Source: Perognathus longimembris pacificus
Taxonomy: Eukaryota > Chordata > Mammalia > Rodentia > Heteromyidae
Assembly: GCF_023159225.1 (NCBI RefSeq)
Contig: NC_063188.1
Coordinates: 33,969,979 to 34,033,978, forward strand
Length of the DNA stretch: 64,000 nt
Reading direction: 5' to 3'
Both the position numbers and the translations under genes were made by a program. Under the pieces are notes generated by a model. The model was given only the letters and a program-made list of their open reading frames with translations, did no database searches and had not been told where the DNA came from. Below are positions 58,280-64,000 of the stretch, one piece after another. Within the stretch, counting starts at the first letter, position 1. The number at the start of each line of letters is the position of its first letter.

Positions 58280-58929
58280 TACCCTTGCACACCTCCAGAC
58301 CCATGCCACTAGAGTTGTTTATGCTGGAGGCCAGAACAACTTCTCTGGTAAGCCTGACATTAGGTATCTTGTCCAGACTCATTGTGTTTCCTCCAAGTCA
58401 CTGACTACCCTGTTCATATGGAAGCATCTGAACTGTTAGTAGCCACATCTGGCGCCTTCTCCGGGCTTTTTGCATCGAAAAAGGAACTTTTCTGATTCCT
58501 CAATGTGTAAACAGTTTATTGGAATGCAGAGATAAGACTGTGATCTTTACAGGCACACAGTCAAGATCTGGAAAAATGAGAGATTTTCATTTCTGCCCTT
58601 CAGATCACATTCTGAAGGAACCAGTCACAGAGGTTGCCCGTGCCAGGCTAGCTCAGGTTAGAACTGTCCTCAGGAAGAGCCTTTGGGAATTATGTCTTAG
58701 GTAGCCATATGATTGATTGTACCCAAATGCTGCTTGTCTTTCCTTCTTCATTAGTATGACTCCATTATCATATATGATTGACATTTTTGAGAACTATAGT
58801 CCTGGCAGTACTGGTACTTCCTGTTCCAAATGGGCAGTGTGATGTTCAAGGTGGTTCTTCCTGTGCTCACCTGAATGCTGCTACTCCATACTTCCCTTAT
58901 TACTCTGTCACCTATGTTCTCTGCAACCA

Positions 58930-59047
58930 GATCTTGATATCAAGGGTAGAAACTGTGGCTTTTGACACTGGCTCGAACTAGAGTGTTCTGCCTTGCCATC
59001 TTGATGCACCTTGAATCTTGATTCTTACTATCATGGGAGAGAGAAAG

Positions 59048-59083
<36 letters not shown>

Positions 59084-59260
59084 CCAGACAGACAGACCGA
59101 CAGACAGACAGAAAAACAGAATGATAGAAAGAAAAAGAGAGATAGAATAAAACTGTGTGAAAGGCCAGAGAACGTGTTCACATGAATGTTTGTATGCTTT
59201 GTGCTCCTTTCTTCCTAATAAGAGTGTATGTATTCCTTGCTAGCAATTCTTAAATTGGTA
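58930..59260. repeat. Local duplicated segment B, copy 2
   Basis: 'gtggcttttgacactggctc', 'gttctgccttgccatcttga', 'ctttgtgctcctttcttcct', 'cttgctagcaattcttaa' match copy 1 in order. A purine array, (GA)n/(GT)n/(GACA)n at about 59040-59110, occupies the middle. Confidence 0.7.
59040..59110. repeat. Mixed simple repeat (GA)n(GT)n(GACA)n
   Basis: Interrupted dinucleotide and tetranucleotide runs. Confidence 0.9.
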
Positions 59261-59264
59261 GGAG

Positions 59265-60285
59265 CCTCTCCCAACATTGTTCCCATGGTTGTATGTGTGG
59301 TGGGGGTGCTGTCCAGGGAGTAATTTGCTATGTTTCTCTTGTTTCTCTTCCGGGAGTAGTGTTACCCCTACCACTGCTCACCATCCCAACTGTGCTGTCT
59401 TTTCTCCATCCTGGAAGCTGGGGTGGGGCAGTGGGGTGTCTACACAGCTCAGTCCCTTTGTCATCTGCAGAGCCCCTCTTCAGAAGTCATAGAGACCCAC
59501 CAAAGAGGATCAGGGAGCCCCTTCAAATGAGCTTGTGGTGGGTAACTCCACTGTGAGGTAAAGGAGGCCTCAGAAACACAATGCAAGGGCCAGGTGAAGC
59601 TAATAATGCTTACCCATCATGGCTGAGGAGCCAGAGGCCCTGAAGAGGCCAACATTATTAACTGTCCCTTTGTTCCTGAGGGAACCTGGACCACTTCAAA
59701 GGTCACCCATTCTATAGTGGGGCCCACAGTGGAGCCAAGTGCTCCATCTTGGAGCCCCTGCGCTCTTCACAGGACCCTTCTCTGCTGGCTCTGCATCCCT
59801 GACAAGGTGCACTGCTTCTCATCTTCCAAGCATTTCCAGGAGCCCCAAGTCCTCAACATGCCATTCAAAGTAACGCTGGCAACTGGCGGAGAAAATAGCT
59901 TGGATCTTGGGTTCTTGAGATAGCTCTACAGAGCATAGGAGATGTTGGCTCCAGCTAGGCTGGTAAAGGGCTTTCACAGAAAAACAGGGCTGGCAGTGGC
60001 CATGTTCTTCTTGTTGTTTCTTCCAGCTCCTGGAAGGCTGCAGTGTAGCACAATTTCCAGAGAGTAGGCTCTGAGGAGGGCCCTGTTCATTTCTTGAATA
60101 TGTTTGCTGGTCTGCATGGGCAGGGCAAGGAACCTACACCTGCTTCTAAGGCAGCTAGAACAAGAGTAAGGCTGATAGCCAGAAAAAACTGAAGAGGCTA
60201 CCAAGAATAGGCAAGCCCTTGGCTAAACAAAGATCCCCTTCTGAGAAGGAAAGGACTAGACTTGTCGTTTAGCTTTCCAAACTTC
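59265..60285. other. Intronic, nothing recognised
   Basis: G+C-moderate single-copy-looking text with short frames; none matches a protein I know. Confidence 0.45.
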
Positions 60286-60288
60286 TAG

Positions 60289-60350
60289 GGTTAGAGCTGG
60301 GGGCATGGCTTCAGCAGGAGAGCACTTGCCTAGAAAACACAAGGGAATTA
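60289..60350 (+). repeat. ID-like SINE fragment
   Basis: 'gagctgggggcatggcttca', 'ggagagcacttgcctagaaa' resemble the 5' half of an ID/tRNA-Ala element. Confidence 0.55.
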
Positions 60351-60359
60351 GGAGGGATT

Positions 60360-61080
60360 GAGGAACTCTCTCCCTCTCCCTAGTACTGTTGGTTACAATG
60401 TCAGATGAGCATGGGGCTTACAGAAACCTTAGCTTTGGGTGGTCAGCAGTCAAAGGGCATGCTGGGATGAAGAAAACCCCAGGATAGGAGTAATATGGTC
60501 CTTCCGAACTCCAAAATACCCTTCTATATACCCCTAAGCCCTAGGCTTTTCCTATAATAGAGATTTCACTAAGATCTAGCCAGTAGAAATATTTTCTGAA
60601 CTTGTCATAAACCAGGATATTTTGGATAGATGCACGATTTTTTACTTACATTACCAATTTGCTTTTTAAAATTTCTCTGACTTGGACTGTAGGCTTTGAG
60701 TAAGCATTTAATCACTTTTAATTGAACTGGTTTGAATTGAGTTGAATGTTAATGCTAAGAAGTGTGGGAAAGTGGAAGGAGGGTGGTGATTCCATTTACC
60801 AAAGTTAATTTTCCCAATGTCTTCTTCAGAAATATCTATGTCATCCTTTTAGATAGATGTTGAGGAGGGTGGAAAATGAGAAGAGGGACTGGAAAAATTA
60901 TGGACGTAAATTTTCCCAGCTGCAAGGCACAAGGGAAAGGGAGACAGGCAAAAATATTGACACAAGGCTTATGAAATTTAAGATCCTCTTAGCTTCAATT
61001 GCATTCCTGGATAAATCACCAGTACATCCAGTCCTTCTGAGATACCAGGACAACGCCTCCCCCCATAATAAGCCATTAGA
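60360..61080. other. Intronic, nothing recognised
   Basis: A+T-rich single-copy-looking text. Confidence 0.45.
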
Positions 61081-61089
61081 GTTGGGATG

Positions 61090-61318
61090 ATGGGCTCACT
61101 TCTGTAATCCTAGCTACTCAGGAGGCTGAGATCTGAGGGTTGTGGTTCAAAACCAGCCTGGTCAGGAAAGTCCATGACACTCTTGTCTCCTATTAACCAC
61201 CAAAAAGCTGGAAGTGGAGCTATAGCTCAAGCAGTAGCGTGCTAGCCTTGAGCAAAAATTCTCAACTACAGTGTCCAGGCCCTGAGTTCAAGCCCCAGGA
61301 CTGGGACCAAAAAAAAAA
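61090..61318 (+). repeat. Composite SINE with target duplications
   Basis: Left half 'ctgtaatcctagctactcag'; linker 'ctattaaccaccaaaaagct'; right half 'agctatagctcaagcagtag'; A-tail. It is flanked by agagttgggatg (61078-61089) and agagttggaatg (61319-61330), a 12-bp duplication with one difference. Confidence 0.9.
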
Positions 61319-61330
61319 AGAGTTGGAATG

Positions 61331-63855
61331 AAGAAGGTGATTTGACAAGAGTAGTCTTTTATTTCTTGAATAAGTGCAGCTGGGGTAGAATGGCTCGTTA
61401 AAATGAAGTTCGGTTTTGCCTGTCATCCCTAGTGTCACTCAGAGATTGTTTGTGAAACTCACATGGGACTCCGTCCAGAAAGAAGCTGAAAGGCACAATT
61501 CATTGCTCTTGCCATCATCCAATGCCAGGGTGTGCCTCAAATCATTTGCTGGACTGCTTCTTCAAGAGAGTATCCATCTGTCCATCAGGATTTTCCTTGG
61601 GCTCTCTCCTACCCTTTCTATCACCTTCTGCATCTTCATCCTCCTTCCCATTTTCCTGCCCACCCCCCCCCCCGCCAAAAAAAGTCAGGGTTCTCTGAGC
61701 CTTGGCCATGCAGGGCAGTTCACATGATGCACAGAGAACAAGGCACTTTCTCTGTCATGGTCTTTCTTTTGCTTCCCTCCTTCTGGACTTTGGGGATTTT
61801 CCACGAAGCCAAAGTAACTATGTAAGTGGCGCTGGCCTTCCGGCCTCTAGCCTTCCACATTGGAGTGGAACCAGAGGGGAAGAGAGAAGATAAGAGAGGA
61901 GCAAGGACAAATTAAGCCATGGCATTTCATCCTCCTTATTCCCCCAGCCTCTTCAGAAAAAGGGACAAGTAAGTAAATTAGAACTGGACAGATCCTTTGA
62001 TGGAGATGGATGGGGCTTCAATGGAGGAGTAGGTGGGGAGGGGTGTTTTTCAGTAGATCCCATCAATGCCATACTAACGCTTTAACCCTCAATATCCTTT
62101 TTGTATTTCCTTTTCCAGCTCCTAACCCAGTGTTTGCTTTGTGGCTGATCTCACACCTCTCCAATCGTGTCTTTTTCCGCTTCTCCTTAACACAGGACCC
62201 TGTGTTTTGCTGGCAACATTGCCGAATCCTTGGGTGGAACATTCCCTGTAGAAAATAAGGAAGACTTTCCTATAAATAGTTTCCTTCTGGCTGTGTGGTA
62301 CATACACAATGCTTCAAGTGTGACAAAAAGGGAAGTGAGATGTTCCCCCTCAGCACCTCCCCCAACCTATTGCACCCACCCCAGCCTGTTCCCCACCCCT
62401 CAGCAGCATGCAGAGATGCTGCCTGAAGCCTCTGTCACTCACACTTAGCCCAGACACTCATCCACTGTTCTGTGGGAACCTGAAGTGACAAAGGCTCCTT
62501 TCCTGGAGGGTCTGCCTTTTTTAAGTGGAATAGGTCTGTAGGAATATTGAGACACTCTCTTCCAGCTCAATGACAATAAACTGGTTTGCTGGGTCCTCCT
62601 GAAATGGGGATAGTTGGCCCATTCTCATTATGTCATTCCCCACTAGAAGGTCACTCCTGAAAGTTGTAGGGCCAGCTAAATCTATTTTGTTACAAAGTCT
62701 CATGGCATTAGGGATAGACCCAAAAGGTACTAAAGGTCTCTTGCTTATCAGACTGTGGTTTAGATCTAGGTACATTTTAAGTTGTGGGAGAGTTTGGAGA
62801 CATTAAATCTTGGCATTATTGGGTGATTGACTCTCTTGGCTCCACTGTTGCCTGTGTGGGGTCTACCTCCCCTAGACACAAGGACACTGTTAGCCTCAGA
62901 TCAGCATATTACTCTGAAATATTAGATCAGATAATGGATGTCATGTACAATACACACTCCCACCTGCAAGTTTTGGCACAGCTGCTCTGGGGAGAGGAAT
63001 TTTCTAGTTGCCAATGATTAAGCAGAAAACTCCTTTGAATTTCTCCTCCCTCTCCTCCTCTTCTGCCCCCTTCTACCCACCCGTCTGCCTTGTCCTCCTT
63101 AGAAAAATCTTTGTAGACATTAAGTCCATTGTCTGTCTGCCTTTATCAGACCTTGAGATCCAATTATGCTTTGGTAATAGAGGATCTTTTCTCCCACACC
63201 AGAATGAGCTGTATATTGGGGGATGAGCGAGTATTCTAAGTGTGGGCTAAACCAGGAACGTATTTTAAGAATTGTTTCTTTTAAAATTAAATCCCTGATA
63301 TGAGCTTATTTTCTTATTGCCTTCATTCTAAAAGCCAAGAACAGCAAGAGAGGGGCCTAATTTAAGGGTGCCAATGAGTGAGGGACCTGGAATTTGAGGT
63401 TTGACTGGATTGCAGTTATCACTCTGAGGCTGCATCAACCTTATCTGGAGTATTGTGTACCCAAGGACTTATATATTCCATTCTGGAAGCCATTAGGCTA
63501 GATTCATATTTCCCATTTTCTAGACAGACAAAACTGTCTTTAGAACTTCTTAAGTGCGTTTTGAACTGATGTGAATAAACTCAGCTTTCTAAAGCTCACC
63601 AGGAGAGTTCAGACATTCTTCCCAAACCCCAAAGTCAAAAATGCTGGCTGTCCTTGCAAGGCTCAGAGTTGACCTGTGGACCTCTCCAGCAGTGCTGCAG
63701 GCATTGCTGGAAGACTTTCCCATGTCCTTCACCTTTTTTGCCTCCTTGACCTTCTGTGACCACCAACCCATTCCCCCAACTGCCTCTACTCATTCATATG
63801 AACCTCCCCCCACTCAGCTATTTCAAAAAATCTACTCCCCACTCTAGTAACCACA
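61331..63855. other. Intronic, nothing recognised
   Basis: Single-copy-looking text near the expected position of the short-isoform promoter in human. No exon matching the GILZ N-terminus is present. The stretch 62200-62300 (with ggaacattccctgtag) is only a half-site for a steroid receptor. Confidence 0.5.
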
Positions 63856-63859
63856 AGTA

Positions 63860-64000
63860 GGTATAGTAGAAAGAAATTTGGTTTATTGGTGAAGTCCCAG
63901 TTCTTCATTTCTTTAGCTCTACCATCTTGGGTAAGGTCGATTCTCAGACCTTCAGTTTTTTCCTCTGTGGATTGATAGTGACAGCACCTACACTGCAGGG
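63860..64000 (+). repeat. MIR relic running off the window
   Basis: 'tttagctctaccatcttggg', 'tcagaccttcagttttttcc', 'tctgtggattgatagtgaca', 'gcacctacactgcaggg' follow MIR. Confidence 0.68.

Larger units (their letters stand above)
4507..64000 (+). other. TSC22D3: TSC22D3 intron 1 (long-isoform transcript), partial
   Basis: The intron opens at the donor gtgggt and is not closed in this window. No sequence matching the TSC box, leucine zipper or the short-isoform (GILZ) first exon was found. From memory the human long-isoform exon 1 lies roughly 60 kb from the short-isoform promoter, so an intron filling the window is expected. It may contain internal promoters and enhancers; the candidates are listed separately. 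Confidence 0.85.

Noticed and set aside
61331..64000. Short-isoform GILZ first exon near the window end
   Set aside because: I looked for its coding sequence because the human distance would place it here, but nothing matching was found; it is probably just beyond the window.

Overview
This is mammalian, specifically rodent, nuclear DNA. It is dominated by long non-coding stretches, splice signals, a CpG island, L1/L2/MIR relics and many young tRNA-derived SINEs. The most frequent SINE has a tRNA-Ala/ID-like left half joined to a second, ID-unrelated right half ending in an A-tail. This matches the published description of IDL-Geo, a family reported only from Geomyoidea (kangaroo rats, pocket mice, pocket gophers). 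The host is therefore inferred to be a geomyoid rodent; the genus cannot be told from this window.

Only one protein-coding exon is secure. It lies at 4190-4506 on the + strand and is the first coding exon of the long isoform (L-GILZ) of TSC22D3, the glucocorticoid-induced leucine zipper gene, which is X-linked in human. It sits at the 3' edge of a CpG island (about 3000-4190) and ends in a clean splice donor at 4507. The TSC box and leucine-zipper exons and the short-isoform (GILZ) first exon were looked for and not found. In human the short-isoform promoter lies roughly 60 kb further on (from memory), so the window is almost certainly promoter, exon 1 and most of the large first intron.

Layout: 1-575, two old composite SINEs. 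575-1530, a roughly 59-bp-period minisatellite rich in ACTTCCGG/ATTTCCGG, broken by a 500-N assembly gap. 2560-3000, a purine-rich flank. 3000-4190, the CpG island. 4190-4506, exon 1. 4507-64000, intron. The intron carries SINE clusters (7.3-12.1 kb, 18.7-20.3 kb, 23.3-25.9 kb, 28.6-29.3 kb), a 5'-truncated L1 with 15-bp target duplications (16678-17506), older L1 3' ends, about 16 MIR and several L2 relics, an LTR-like segment (about 55.9-56.5 kb), two pairs of local duplicated segments (52.6/54.9 kb and 57.7/58.9 kb) and several microsatellites.

The most interesting signals are: (i) a candidate alternative first exon at 22778-22971, with an acidic ORF and a donor inside a MIR, whose splice phase equals that of exon 1; (ii) two intronic sites matching the glucocorticoid-receptor consensus RGnACAnnnTGTnCY at every fixed position, in a gene known to be glucocorticoid-induced; (iii) the ETS-motif minisatellite upstream of the promoter; (iv) the local duplications, one of which carries a near-consensus glucocorticoid site in only one copy. 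All motif scanning was by eye and is not exhaustive.
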